DNA of 64,000 nt from Helopsaltes ochotensis (GCA_013400155.1 VXBM01000044.1:1130963-1194962); one strand, 5' to 3'; positions 1-15,100 are shown, counted from the first letter of the stretch. Numbers and translations: made by a program. The notes: a model not told the origin generated them from the letters alone.

Positions 1-3000
1 CATGAGCATTCCTTGAGCTCAAGAGCATAACATTCATTCTCTCACAGCCACTGCTATATTAGTACAATGCTGCTATATTTCCATTTTTATTTCTATCCCC
101 TTTGGGCTTTCAGTTCCCTGCAAGCATGTGAAAACATTAAGAATGATAAAGCTTAGTTCTTATATATCATTTTCCATGTTTAAGCATAGAAACTAATGAT
201 GCTGTAAGTCCCTACAACAGTGCTTTTTAGAGAGTAGTAAGGCAAGAACACCTTATTGGAGAACCAAGAAGGTGTGAAATGACATTTAGTTAAGAGACTG
301 TAGTGTAGATTAAAGAGACATTAAAGTGCTGATTTTCAGCTAAGAGCAGAATCTAAATTAAAGTCCCAAGTTTGCAGGGGAGAAAACAGTACTAATTTGA
401 TATATATAAGTGTAACTATAAAACCAATCTACTAGATACTTAGAGCAACACTGCAGTCAAGCCAGTAGTTGGAACATGACAGAAGGCATAAAACACCTAG
501 CATTTATATTGTGAACTTGGTTAAGAAATGAACTCAAATGTTTTTTTATGAAGCTCATCCAGTCATTTCACTGGATTCTACCGGTCTGCTGTGATGTACC
601 TACAAGTTGGGTCTCTCAACCTGTAAGCTTTCCTTTGTGCTCAGACTGCCTCCAGCCATCATTTATGGGTCTTATTCATTCTATTAAATAGAAAATTATG
701 AGTTTCTTGCTTTGCTTGTGAATAGGAGACAGTCTAACAAAAGAGAGCTCCTAAACTGATTAAAAACATCCCTTCCCATGCCTTTATTCTTGAGGGCCAT
801 TTCACTTTTAGTCTAATGACTTCAAGTTACTGGAAGCAAATAGATATTACTCACCACATGATTTTTATCTATTTCACATAGACCACAAAATATACATTTT
901 TATGCAAAACATGAAACATCTCCATCTCCACCCTCTTCCCCAGAATCCCAAAAATCTTCCTGACCTCTGAGTTCCAGGTTCCTCCTGCTGGAAGGCATTA
1001 CGCAGATCGAGTCCTTTAGATGCTGTGCTTTATTTCTTTCACTTTCTCCAATGCTTCTGTTTTCTTGGAAGTCCTTAACTAAATCTATTCCTGTGTGTGA
1101 ATAGATTTAGATTCCTACTCCCTGATTTGTAAGCCTTTTTTTTGCTTAGCCCTGCCATCATATGTTCTCTTCCTTTGTTTCAAGGGTTTCCTAGTCCTTA
1201 AAACTCTAGATTATCATCTGCAGACAACTAGAGAAAATCTATTTTGCTGTGATGAACCCATTGCATGGTTTTGGTTGGAGAAGAGTAATTTCTAATACCA
1301 GTTTTAATGCTCGTATTCAAACCCATTATCCTGCCTCTTTGATCCCAAGGAGGAAGTAGAAAGGGTATCTAAAATATGTAGCAAGACCACAGTCAAGAAG
1401 ATGATTTATAAATGCAGAGACAAATTCCCAAAAGAAAGTAACATTATTAATCAGTGTGGTCATTCTGAAACAGGGGATGCTCTGTAGTATTAGGTATTCA
1501 ATTGTTTTCTTTCACAATTTTTGCTCATTGACAATAATGATGATTAATAACAGCATGGCCAATGGTGTACTTACACTCCGGAAGATTAAGTGCTACAACA
1601 TCTAGCAAAAGAGAACAAAACAAAAACACAGACATATGGGTTGTTAAAATGGTATTTTATCCAACAGTTCTAATACTTTAACAAGAAATACATCCTCTGT
1701 AACAGATAGTCAGATGGTTGAAACAATTAATCTGGGTTCCCTGTATAAAAATGAAAGAGCCTGATGCACCAGAAATCATTAGGATTTAAAGTAAGAAGAA
1801 TCTTCTCTGTTTCAGAAATCAAAGGACAAGGGTGTTTTTCAAGCTGCTGAAATAGCATGGATTGTTAAGACTGCTGAAGACAGTCATCAACCTTCTTGTT
1901 CCCTCTAAGCTAAACCACACATTTCCCGCTTAGTTTCAGACAAAGTTTCATGAGTTTCTATTTTTCTGGGAACTTAAGATAACTCTTCTGGAACTCAATT
2001 TAATTTTGACATCCTATTCATCTTCCTGCTTATTTCCCATCACTGACCCTGATCTTATTAAAAAACCTCAGAGAATGTCAGCAATTGCAGGGTGGGGTTT
2101 TTGACAAGTTACTCTGGAATGTGTTTAATGCCTTAAAATTGTCATTGATTGAACCTAGCAATTCTAAACAAGCAATTGAAAACTAATTTCCCTCTATTAT
2201 TTATTTCTGTTTCTCCCCAGGCATATATTTGGCACTCCTGGGATGATTTCAAGATGGACAGCCCAATGCCCATTAGGGACACATCTTGCTTTATCCTAGT
2301 GCCTGATTTAGCCTCTTTCAGGTTGTAAGACCAGTGGATGCTTCTATGGCACAATGGACGAACTGGGCCAACTGAAAAGACTGAGCATAGGTCCTGTTCC
2401 ATGGAATAAGGGCACCACAAAGAAACACAGAGCTGATCATAACCTCTGCACATGTGTGTGCCCCAGGTTTAATATATAATATAAAACCTATTGAGGAATG
2501 TCAGGACGGAAAAACTAAATGCAAATACCTAGACAGTGGTGTTTCCCTGTGGTAATGTCATTCACCTTCTAGTGATCTACAGCTTGGACTTTTCAAGACT
2601 ACTCTGGAGTTTAAAATCCTGGATGATTTCTTTCCATGAGCTTTTCAAGTGCTTTCTGAACATATGCAAAATTTGGCAGTAACCACATGAACTTCCTGTG
2701 ACAATGAAGTCCACTGTTTGACTGTTCACAGAATCCCAAAATTTCATCTTTTTGTGTCTGAGACATCCTAGACAGTTAGATTTTATATCCTTTATTTTGG
2801 TATTATACTACTCAGTGAATAATAATTTTCTACCTGTCTCCTCTTTCAATTTATTTTTTCTTCATATCCATCACATCTGTCCTCATTAGGTCTCCAGGCT
2901 GAACTGTTATTGCCCATTTTAGTCATTTTTCATACAGAAGTTGGTTGTCTCATAATCTTTTCTTTTTCCATCCTTTTTAATGCTGTGATGTACTTTTCAA

Positions 3001-4140
3001 AACTGAGGACAGAGAACTGTGTGTAATATTAAAGTTTAAACAATAGTTTAAACAATAATATAAAGAAGTTTGCTGCTACTATCTTCCTTTTAGTGCTTCC
3101 TGCCATCCATCTTATTTGTTCAACCAATATAGAGAATTGAGCTAATATTATGAATATAATGTCTAGATATTTTTTTGAAACACATGTCAAATTGCATTTA
3201 TAAACTTCAAATGTATCTGCAATTTTATTGCTGGGTGGAATTGACTCTGTAGAATCCCTTGGCAACAGTCTGTGATAGTTCTGGTCTTCCTTAAACTGAA
3301 CAGTTTAAAATCCTCAGCAAATTTAAGCTAATTTCTAGAGCTTTTCATGCATATGCTATGAATCATAGGCACTTTTCCCTTTTTGCAACAGATTCACTTA
3401 TGAACTCTGCTTGTTTCTTATTTCTCTTTGTTTCTCAGTCTATGGAAGGACTATGAAATGCCTGTGAATGTAAGGATGGTCTTAGGAAAGTCAAAGCTCA
3501 CCCGGAGAGGATGAGTACAAGGGATATCAAGAGCAAGAAGAGCTCCTCTTGCTGCATTCATAGTTAAAATAGTAAAAGGCTAAAGGGGAAAAATGTAAGG
3601 TTTCCATCTTTTAAATAATCACTTTTAATTTTCACTTTCCGTTCGATTTCTCAGTTCAAGCGAGGTTTTTTGAATATAGGTACATTATAGGCTTCTGTGT
3701 TGCTTTACCGGTGGGAAAATTTTGAACCAGAACTTCTGCTACAGAGCTGCTTTTCTCCTCTGGGACGTCTGGCTTTCTCTCCAGTAAACAATCATTCATT
3801 ACATCAAAAAACTTAACCTTGGCATCATATTGTGTCTGTGACATCTTAATTTACATGCTAATTTACTACTGAAGTATCTTATCATAATAGCCTCTTGGAT
3901 CTTCCTGTTTATCACAATGAGGTATTATAACTTACCTGAACAGGTGGCTGATGTCAACAGGCAGTGCAGGCATTTTTCTGTGTAAGTGCAGAGTAAATAT
4001 CTGTACAGAATCCATGCTATCTGTTGCTATTCTTAAATTAATCAGAAAATGTAACTCTTTGAATGTGGTGACATGCTGTACCACTACTTGCTCTCTTGAA
4101 ATGCTTTATCTTTTATTGCCCCCTGACAATACATAGTTAG
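1..4140. other. Intergenic, 3' of PPARGC1A; no gene recognised
   Basis: AT-rich sequence with short chance open frames. The only frame with protein-like composition is a 62-codon one at 3656-3844 on the minus strand, with no recognised family and no splice or repeat context. Confidence 0.7.
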
Positions 4141-4520
4141 AGCACAAGTCTTATGAGGAGCAGCTGAGGGATTTAGGTTTGTTTAGGCTGGAGAAAAGGA
4201 AGCTCAGTGGAGACCTTATCACTCTCTACAACTATCTGAAAGGAGGTTTTAGCCACGTGGGGGTTGGCCTCTGCTCCCAGGTAACAGGGTGAGAGGAAAT
4301 GGCCTCAGATTGCACCAGGGGAGGCTTAGATTGGACATCAGGCAAAATTGCTTCATGGAAAGGCTGCCCAGAGAAGAGGTTGAGTCACCATTGCTGGAGG
4401 TATTTAAAGACATGTAGGTGTGGCACTTGGAGAAATGTCTAGCAGTGGGCTTGGCACAGCTGAATTTACAGTTGGACTTGATGCTAAAGGTATTTTTCAA
4501 TCTAAATGAGTCTATGAGGC
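4141..4520 (+). mobile_element. CR1 LINE 3' fragment
   Basis: Contains the CR1 order gagcagctgaggga, aggctggagaaaaggaag, ggagaccttatc, gaggaaatggcctcagattg, cttagattggacatcaggca, ggctgcccagagaagaggtt, gagtcaccattgctggaggt and ttggacttgatg, ending in aatgagtctatgag. 5'-truncated, about 380 bp, moderately diverged. Confidence 0.93.
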
Positions 4521-7500
4521 TAAACTTCTAATTATCATTCTTCCATAAAGTTTATGATATGCCAAATTCATGTTTGAAGCCACAAACACCTCTTTTTTAG
4601 GCTTCTAGCATTTGTAAAGCAGTGACAGTCCTTAGTTCCATTGCCACTTTTCTGGGATCTACTTAAATAGGAAATGATTTGGTCACCTGATCACCTGACC
4701 TTACTATTAGGTGGTTTAATTTTTTCAGCTTTTAATATATTCTATCTTTGAGATTACAGCATCCCTATGATTTCAGGTGGAAGAACATATCCAGAAAACT
4801 GTGATTTTCTACAACTTTTTCAATTTTTTGGTCTTTATTTTAAAAATTCCCCAGTCATCTTTCTAATTTTAAATGCCATTTGACTGTTTCCATTTTGTTT
4901 TTAATGAAGTCATTATTGCTTCCAAAATCTTAGTTATTCAGTGTATATGTGCAGAATGATAATATTTTTCACCAAAGGTGAGCCCATATGCTAGCATGGT
5001 TCCCAATTAGAAAATAAATAGCAGCTAACTTAGAAACACAGCTGCAGAGGAGTATCCATGTAGTATCTGCTTTCCCTTAGTCAAAGAATGACATGCTGCC
5101 AAAAGGAGACTGAGGATGATAAACATTCAAAATAATGGAGAGACAAATTTTTAAAAAATAGCAAATAGGCAATATTTACGTGCAAATTTCATACTGATTC
5201 CTTGTGGCTTTTATATAGTCAAAATCCTCAAAAGACTCTTCTCTTCCGATAGCTTATTGAGTTTTTTGACAGGACAGGAGTGTTTCATCTGAAGCGGAAA
5301 TGGTAGAAATGTGAGTTCTACTATTACAGCCTTATGGTTCTTTTGCCTTTCAGAAACGCAGCCAAAATCGAGCAATGTATCTAAATCATTCCTAAACTTC
5401 AATGAATGTTTGCTTCCATTTTTCTTCTCATAATGTTCAAGAAATGCTTTTGTCTGGACTGCTTTTTCTATCCCGGATTTTCACTATATCTACCTTTAAA
5501 CAGAATATTTTGGATCTGCATGAATTCCTACATTCTCTTCATAATTTGTACAGACTTTTCTCATGGTATTAGGTAGCAAATGTAAAAGCATCGGAGAGAA
5601 CATCTTATTAAGAGCTAAACTTTAATCCTTTGTAAATAGTTAACTGCAGAGCTGTGTGTATTATTTTGACAGATACATATACTATGCCACAAAGACACCG
5701 TTACTTGAAAAATAGCAACATTAATCCATCCCTCTGAATACTCCCCATATTATTTACAGCTTAATACAATACCCAAATGCATTCTGTGAAGTAGGTCCAT
5801 GTTGTAGCTAATGTTTATTATTACAGATATACCACACAGGCATACCCCAGCTATCTTTCAGGTAGGAAAGCTTTAGTAGAAAATATGTGTGCAGGGGATC
5901 AAGGAAACAAGTATCTGAGGATGTGTTTTGACAGTGAAATGGCATCAATGCAGCTAGACTGCTAGGCAGACTCTGCAGTTAAGGGAAGACTGGATAGGTC
6001 ATATCTTGTCAGTGCAGATAAACATTAAGAAATTAAAAGAAAAGGGAGGAGAAGGAAGGAATAACTAGTCTGTTAGCTTTTAATTTTAAAAAAAAAAATT
6101 TTTTTTGCATTAGAGATGCATTGATTTTCAGAAATACCTAAGGACTGGCTTACAGGCTGCTAAATGGCACCTGCCAACAAGCAATGACAGGAATTGCTTG
6201 TAAGGACCACCAAGAGCTTACAGACCAGTAGTTAAATAGCAGTGCACACATGCTGAATCAAGAATTAGTCCAAGGTCTGGAGCTTCATCTTTAGCCAATG
6301 CTTTCTATTCTTCATGTTTATGTCTCCTTCAAAGCTGTTAAAGGAAGCTTTTCCAACCCTTTTATTTCCTCTTACTTTTTCCTCTTGCAATGAAAATATT
6401 GGTCCTTTCAGCATGGGCAGCAGATTCTGTGTCCTTAAAGTGACTCATTGCATCAGAAGCTCCCTCAGTAGTGCCCCAGGATGCCAAAAAGAAATCATTC
6501 TCTAAGGCAAACGTAGCATATCACTAAACAAGGAAAGGAGAGGCTGTGAAGGGACATAATCTGAAATACATTAAAGAATGTGTGCACATAGGAGAAAAAA
6601 GAGGGGCTTCCTCAGCTATCCTGTACCAGTCATTCCAATGATCCATTGCTTCAACCTTTCCTTTAAACATTTAGTGTATTAACAGCTGAGCCCTTTGGCT
6701 GTTTTGTTGGGTTTTCAGATAGTTTTGTGTAGGCAAACCCTAAATGTTGCAGCAAAAAATGTTGCAACATACAAAGACAGTTGAGAGCAAGCTAGAACAA
6801 AGCAGAAAGTACCACGAAGCTCAAAGGAAGTAATAAAATGGAATATTTCTCTTTTTTTTTTGATATTCACTGGTGGTCAAATAGAATGATATTCCACACA
6901 CATAAATCCATTGCTGAGTCAATGCCTTGATAAAACAAAACCACCTGATATTGTATTTCTTCACAAGCTTGGTATACACCATACTGTCACTTAAAATGTT
7001 GACAATAAGGACTTTAAAGGTAGATTGATAGTCAAGGCAGGGACTTCTCTAAAAATTAGTGACCTTTCCTCCAAACCCTCCCTTTCCCAATGTGACCTAG
7101 AGCACTCATAAGAGGAGAACTCTGCTTCGTGCATGAAAATTTTATGAATCAGATCTAAACTAACTCCTACATTCATTTGGAAGTAGCTACATAGCCAGTG
7201 CTATGTGGCCAACTCTAAGATTGAAATCCATGGATGGGAAAAGGTGTTGGTTAACAGCAAAACTCCTTAAAGATCAGCTGAAATGTGCAGACTTGTGACA
7301 AAAGTTAGCTGCTCTGATTTTACAAGATTTTTCCAAATATGAATATTTATCACTAAAGGTTCTATTCTAAGCCCATAAGGTCTCTTAGATCAGAAGCTGT
7401 GACTTTCCCTTTGGCAGGGGGGAAGAGAAAGGAGAAAAAAATTGCCTGAAATGCATTATAGGAGCATTAAAAGATGTATTTATGAGTTATCATTAATAAT

Positions 7501-10500
7501 TACTATTTTGAGTGTTGGGAGTAAACACTCCTTTAAATACCACTAAACCCGCATTTGCAGTATGTAATTCTGGTCTGATTTACACTATTCAACTTCCATT
7601 TAACAGAACAAAGTTACTGTCATGTACACAAGAGCAAAAGTGCAATTACCTCTTCATTCCCTAAAAAAATCCTCCCTGCAGGGAGATACTTTCATAATAA
7701 AGCAAATTGGTACGTGCATTTGCGTATGTATCATAGGTGATCTGTTTATCAAGAAATGAAAGAACATTTCCTTCCAATTTCTGTTTTCTTTGTGATTGAT
7801 ATTAATTAGGTTTTCTGCAAAGTACAGCTTATCTTGAACTGAACCCAAAGCACATGAATACATTTCTGTGTGGTAAGATTTTCTTTTCTTGAAATGAAGA
7901 ATGGGATGAAGATGCTTATCTGAGATCAAACAGGCTTCAGGTAGAGTTTACATCAGCAGCACTTTGAAATTCATTGTTAGAGTATAGTTGGTATCAATAA
8001 GGAATGAGAATGGTACCCTGGATTGTGACTGCATTTATTAACTTATTTCCAGCAACTAAAAAGGGAAAGCTGTCACGTACCTCCAGTCATAGTCTTTTTT
8101 TCCTGAGATGAAAGAGGCAAGTATAGTTCATAATGAAAATTAATGGAATCCCTGAAAAAAAATCACTTGTAAAAATAAAAGCTTGTGAATTTGAGGTCTA
8201 ATATTAGTAACAGAATTGAACAGAAGTTTGCAGTGTAAGGGCTGAGAGTTTACTCCACTGCCCTCTTTGCCTCCTGTCTGTATGCCGTGGAGAACTGTTC
8301 TATAGGAATGCTGTGACCAGCCAGGGCTCAGGAGATCACCCTGGTTGCACCTGCTCAGATGCTGAATGCCATGCCTATGCATCCCACTGCCAAGACACCA
8401 TGTCCCATTTCTCAAAGTGAAGCACCACACTAAGATTTTTGTAGTACTTGATAGAGCCTGTTTATACCTAATATTATAGTAGAGTCTTATTCTGAGCCTT
8501 ATGTTTTAGAAAGGTTCTAGGTACAGATGCTAAATCTCTCTTTTCCTTAGTACAAGCCAATATCCTCTGATGGAGTATTATGAAATAGATCCAGTGACTT
8601 AATTTAATTCTCTCTTTTCACCACACTGATGTAGGCTCTTTTTCCCCTTCAGCTTCCCTCTAATCCTCTGCTTAGTGGTTCTGCAGCTCCCTTCACCCCT
8701 CACTGAGCTCGTTGTGCTCACACAGCCCACCCAGCTATCACCCTCTTCTTCCCGTGCTCCTGTGCAAGCCTCAGTATTCTCAAATCACCTCTCTGCTAGA
8801 GCTTCACCACTCTACCACTGGCAAAATAGTTTACACTACTCTGTTGTGCACAAGTGCAGCTTATCCCAGTAGTGACATGTTTAAATCCCAGGACAGTTAA
8901 ACCCTTCAATAGTGTGGTCATGTATGACATGTAACTAGATAGATGTATTACCCAGCAAGCATTTCTCCTGCTCCAGGATTCAGAGAGAAAAGCTTTTGCC
9001 AGCTTCCAACATCATTGCTTTTCTTCTTTGGCATCCTTCTCTCCCCCTTCTCTTTTTAGCAGCATCCCTTTGTTCCATGTACCAATACTTTCACCATCAC
9101 TCTGCCAGTTACGGTAGTTACTAATTTCTTAATAAAAGAGAATAGCTGCAAATTAGGGCTGCCATATGGCTTTTATTACTAGAGAATGAGCCTTTCCTTG
9201 TCCCTTATTTTTATTGTACTGAGGAAATGCTGAAAAAAAGAAACAATATGGTTTGTGTATTTTTTTTGGTCACAGAGTCCCAGAAAGGGCCACTCCACTT
9301 TACAGCTGAAAGAAGTGATTTAGTTTCTATGCTAAATCACTCTTCAACTTCTCCTAAGCATAGACAGCCAATTGTGCCTAATCGTGTGTGGTAGTTCAGT
9401 GATATGGACTACTGTTCATTGGGGATTGAGCTGCTCATTTTAGTTAGGACCACAAATTGAACTCAAACCAAGGTCCCAAAGAATAAAGCATGTGTTTTAT
9501 ACATTAAGTCATTCCTCCTTTCTTACTTGGCCCGTGAAATGAATCAGGGAAAGATTATTTTCTGGGTAAATTGGTAGTAAAACCCTGATGCAGACAGTTC
9601 CACAATTTGATTGCAGCCTGACTTCCACTTATTGAATATCACATCAGGCAGTGGTTCAAGGGTTTCATATGACAGCTTTAAAATCCGCAAAGTTTTCAGA
9701 GGTACTTACTGCATTGTGATCAGGTCACAGATCTAAATGTCAGTATTGTATGCCTGATTTGCACATTTCAAAACGATTTAGTAATTTTTTCATTTTATCT
9801 GCATGCATGAAGTGATTTGGAATACAGAAACAATTTAGAATCATATTTAGTTTGTAACAGTTCAATTAACGTAAGTGCTGAAACATGCTTCTTTCTTAGT
9901 AACTAGTTTAATTGGTTACTATTGCAAGAATAGGTTTTGAAAGAATGCCTAAAAGGCCAGGGGCAAAGTAAAGCCCACTCTGGAGAATCCACATTCCTGC
10001 ATAGGCATGTGTGAAAAAGAAATAGCAGAGTCTTTGGGGTCACAGTGTAGTGTATGATTGCCAGTGGGAAAAGGACATGTAGACTGAGCAAGAAATGGAC
10101 CTCACAGCAACTGCTCTTCTTTGACATAGTTACTAGCACAACCTCAGCTCCTTTTGGCTAATTTTATTACTGTTTAACAAGCAAGAATGGTACAGCACAA
10201 CAAGGTTACAAAATCTTAATGGTTCATTATGTAAATCGTATATTTAAACCTTGATCCGAGCAATAAGTACAAAGATAAGGTAAAATAATATAGTAGTGTG
10301 ATTTATAGGACATTACCATGTGCCAATGTCAGGAAGTGTTTGTCTAATTAATTTAAGGAAACATCTGACTTTTATTTTGCTAGAGCCAGAGACCTATTTT
10401 TTTAAAAAGGATTTGCACTTTGAAGCTTTTTTTGCTTAGGTTTAAAAATAAAAAGGACATGACTCTTCAGAGATAGTAAATCACCATGAACATTAATTCT

Positions 10501-10948
10501 CTTCCATTACAGATGAATAAGGAAAAAAACTGTATGGATTTTGGTACCTCTCTATCACTGCAAATGAGTGTCTGGGATTTCGGTGAGATTTTAAAACTTT
10601 ATTTCTTTCTCTCACAAATCTGCATCATAGCTTAGTGCAGTGAAATAACGAATGTCTATGTTGTATTCTGGGCAGAAGAGAGGGCTTGAGGCTGCATTTC
10701 TGTATTTCAAAGTCTTTAAGCCACAAGCCTTTTGCTGCAGCAATCCAGCTGCAGTTTGCTCAGAGCAATGACTGTGTCCACATTGGTACAAGGAAGAAGT
10801 GATGTCATTCCTCTGAGAAACTGGGAAGGGGGAAGAAGAGTAATGTCCTTCTCTACAGGGTGGAGACTCTACACAGCAAAACTTCCTTTGCTTCTTTATG
10901 AATGGGCAAGTTATTGAGTGCTATTTATTCGGCACACAGAGGACTCAT
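4521..10948. other. Intergenic; no gene recognised
   Basis: AT-rich, with an A/T homopolymer junction at 6086-6107. The open frames are all below 100 codons and show no family motifs. No transposon recognised. Confidence 0.7.
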
Positions 10949-10994
10949 ACATATGTTTATTAAAAAAATCCTTTTTAAATTAATAAACATATGT
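10949..10994. repeat. Perfect 15-bp inverted repeat (hairpin)
   Basis: The left arm ACATATGTTTATTAA (10949-10963) pairs exactly with TTAATAAACATATGT (10980-10994) around a 16-nt A/T-rich spacer. It could be the remnant of a palindromic element end or a replication-slippage product. Confidence 0.9.
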
Positions 10995-11629
10995 TTATTT
11001 AAAAAGCCTTCTCCACTTCAGGTAATGACAAACACAGCTACTGCCAGGGGCTGAGGTAAGGTACACCTGAAAAGCAGGTGTAATTGCATCTGATTTCATC
11101 CATCCAAATTTTAGGTCTCTACATCAATCTTTCTTACACAATTAATGAAGAGAAATCAGTACCTCAAGTGACAACCATTTCCTCCTAACCATTCTAAAAG
11201 TTGATGGGCTGTGAGAGTTGGGAAATGGCACAGAAAGTCCCCAACTGGGGGCAAATATCGGAACCCGACTAGACTAGCTCTTGTACAGCTAAGACTAGGT
11301 GAACTACAGCCAGTGTACAGGCTATACATCCTGGAATTGTATAGGTTGTGTACTCTGCAAGTATATAGCCGGTCATTCCTTTAAATGAGAGTATATCTTG
11401 ACAAAAAAAAAGGAACCAATATTGTTACCATAATCAAAAGTTAGCTATAGTCTAGGCTTTCAGATAGTATGTTAATAGATGGCAAAGATGTAATGTTGTA
11501 AAGATCTGGTATAATAAATGATGCAGGACAAACTCAAATTTCTACTAAATAAGCCTGGAAAATGAGGATTACATTAAGTGTATCCTTAATTCACTACCAA
11601 GATTGATGAATTCAATATATGGGAATTAC

Positions 11630-11663
11630 AGTTTCTTAATTCAAGAAAATTAATTAAGAAACT
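11630..11663. repeat. Perfect 12-bp inverted repeat
   Basis: AGTTTCTTAATT (11630-11641) and AATTAAGAAACT (11652-11663) are exact reverse complements separated by 10 bases. Confidence 0.9.
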
Positions 11664-12074
11664 TTATTGTGAATAGGTATTAGTTGTAGGTTGCATCTTG
11701 ATGAATTTAACTGAAATAGCAGTAACATAATTTTGGATATTGTTTTAAAGATTATTTCTCTTTTCATTCATTAAAGAAAAATTCGAGCTGAACTCAAGGA
11801 AATAAAAGCTTTTTTTAGAAAAAATGACAGTTTTCCTTTTTTGTATTTTTCTTCTGTGGTAAGAGACAGGTTCAAGAAATCTGTTGATGATCTGCCTTTA
11901 GGTGATGGTTTTCACCATGAGACTGAGAGAAGTGGGGCTTCTGGTAACTGGGGCTGCAAGGATGGGGAGGGGCAGAGATGGGCCCATGGGTCCATCAGCA
12001 ATGGTGGGAGCTTCTTCCTCTTCCTGGGGAGACTTTGCATAACTGTCAATACAGATATACCCAAATGCACAAGC

Positions 12075-12121
12075 TCTATCTATCTATCAATGGTATTTAT
12101 CTATTTATCTATCAATGGTAT
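12075..12121. repeat. TATC microsatellite with 25-bp tandem duplication
   Basis: CTATCAATGGTAT starts at 12084 and again at 12109, each preceded by TATC/TATT repeats. Confidence 0.85.
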
Positions 12122-15100
12122 CGGTTCAGTTCCCAGCTCAAGGTACAAAGTGAATCCAGAAGTCAACTGATTCAGGAACAGTGACCTAAACTGGTCCAGA
12201 CTGAAAAATCTGTCCATTCTTCAAGAGAAATAACCCCACCTGTTCCATCATGGGATGCATTATGAGATGGGTCAAAAGAGAAGCATTAGATGAGAGCAAC
12301 AAAGTGCCTGTAGATAAATCTAGGCAAATACCTGATGAATAAGAAGCTCTTGTGACTCCAAAGATGGAGATGGATGTCATACTAGAAACAAAAGGAGAAA
12401 GTGAGGAAGAAATGAGCAGAAAGAGCACTGCGGGTTTTCTCAGCCTGTGGTCCAGGAGCCTTTCAAGTTACTTTCACCAGAACTCTGGAGGATAATTAAG
12501 GAAAGTAAGCGTGCGTATAGTGGGTTACATTTAGTGACAGAGGTGCCCACATCTCCACTGGAAAATTCTTAGGGACTGAAAGCTGGCAAAAGCTAAAAAC
12601 CCCCTGGTTTTAGTAAATTATGTTCCAGCAGCCTGCTTTCTCCCATAGCTGAACTCAAGTTTTGATTGTGCACCTTGGCCTAATATTTGGCATTTGTTTT
12701 CTTATGTAAATCAGGATGTGTAGTACAAATTAGCATTATTGAAAAACAATTGCCATCCAAATTAAAATTCTGCCTTTCATTTTACACCAAACCTGTTGGG
12801 CTGTTTTAGATAAATCCTGCATAAACTTAGCTATAGTGTTTGTGACTAAATGGATTCAATTTTTGGCAGACTAGCCCTAGTTCTTCAATTGCATAATGCC
12901 AGTAGTAATTCATATCTATCAGACCATCTTTAAGGGTCATCTGGGGTTATTCCTGTGAAAGGTATTAAGCAGCTCCTTCCAGAATTTGTTCTCCTTATTC
13001 AAGCTGGGAATGTTTTCAGTGTACACATGTATGCACATATATGGACCTATATGCATGTGTTTATACATACCCATGTGTGTGTGTATATATTTGCATACTG
13101 TTAGTATGTGCCACTAGACACTACTAGTTTTACTTTTGTTTGCTTTGTTAGTTGCCTCCATTTATATATCTGCAATTTACCTAGATATTATTGGAAGGGA
13201 GCACCGCATCACAAGGAAAGTACAAAGAGAGGGAAAGTAAAACAATGTATGAATGCAAAAGATGCCAAAAAAAAAAAAAATCCAGAAGAGGTTTTTAATT
13301 TCAGGTATCCAGCCAAGTGGGCTGGCTGGTGTTTGTGCTTTTCCCCAATACATGATTGCTATGAAATTCATTGAGGAGGCAGGAAAAGTCCTTTGTTACA
13401 TATGCCCTAGGAAAGTATGTTTAAAAAAATTATATTAATTATGTATTTTCAAAGTAATATGATGAAAATGATGATATTGTAACTCTGAAGATTTCTGATG
13501 AAAATTTTATCCTCAAAGAGCACTTAATTCACAAAGGAACATCTCTCTAGCAAAGTAACCCAAAGCCTTGAAAAACAATACGAACATTTGCAAAGATTTT
13601 GTAGTATCACCAGAGAGGTCTAAATATGTAGACTGCAAAGCATGAACATCTTTGGAACAAACTTGTCTTTGGGATCTCAGATAAAGCACTTTTCCAGAGC
13701 CTATTTTTTCAGTGATTCCATCAAGGAGGTGATTTCATCAAAAGCTGAAGGAAAGCTAGTGCAATGCTGAAGAGATAAAAACACAAGGAAGAAATTGTAA
13801 AGCTATTGAAGAGTGCAGCAGGGGTATCTTCAAATCTTTAAATACTTTTTTCCTTAATAATAGACAATCAGTAGAACTGAGCAATTATCTCCCTTTACAG
13901 ATCTGAATAAAAAGATTTCTTAAATGGAAGCAGATATATCTTATTAAATAAATAGCATAGTGTCACATACTGTAAATGCAAAGTCAGACATCAACAGAAA
14001 TGACATATGCTACTTCCCCTGAAGGGCCATGGTACTACCACCCAAAAATAGACTGGAAATTTTTACTGCTGAGCCTGTATGCAACACAGTACAAAACTTA
14101 GACTTCAGAGTAAGTTTTATTTAGTCTTAGTGTAAGTGTCATGGGCACTCCTGCAGGACCCAACATGCTCCCACCATTTTCTTCAAAGCTGCAGTGGTTT
14201 AAGGTGACCTTGGAAGGCTGTGGTGAAAACCCACTTGGTGTTGCTACATGTAACGTGTATTTCAGTTTAGAGACACTATTGAAAAGTATCCAAGTGTACT
14301 GTAATAAATAAACAATCAAACAAATAAATACATTCTTAAATACAGGAGCTGAAACAAATATTTAAAATGTCATCACTGTTAACGGAAGGGGTTGAAGGAG
14401 AACATTTACTGGTTTATGACCAGTGACTGGAAATGGCATTTAAAATACTGCAACCAGCTATAAATTTAATCACAAAGTGAACATACGAAAATGGCGGGGG
14501 GAGATCAAACCCTTTTTTCAGTTGTCAGATCTGGCCCTGTATAAATGGAGAAAGGGGTTCATAGCAGTTTTTTAGCTAAAAGTACCTCTTACCAGTTCAC
14601 ATGTCTTGGACTGGCTGATACACCATCCCAGATTTAAGGAAATGACAATTTCCTTCATGTTGAAGTAGTCCTTGATTATACCAGCATCATACCAAGCCTG
14701 GGACTTGCTGGATCCCCAGGCCAGTTTCCAATCCTGAGAAGAAGCCAAGATACTGTGGAAGTGCTTTGGACTCTACAGTCTTGGGGACTAAAGATACCTG
14801 TGAGCAACTTCATGGATGCTAGTTCAGTGTGAGTGAAAAACAGGCACTGCTGTTTTCCATCTTTCAGCTCATCATGGGCTCATTGGGTTAAACTCTGAGG
14901 GTCTCATTCTGTCCATTACTAATAGTTAATAGAACACACAAATCCGTTTCTAAATAACATCTTAAGGAACAATTAGTTCTTTTTCAGGCAGCCCTGTATT
15001 CAGGGCTGTAACTGCAAAGCTATAGAAAACTGGTTTGAACCAAATTATTAGAAATGCTCAAATTACCACAAGTTAAGTACTGTGTATTTCCTACCAGTTT

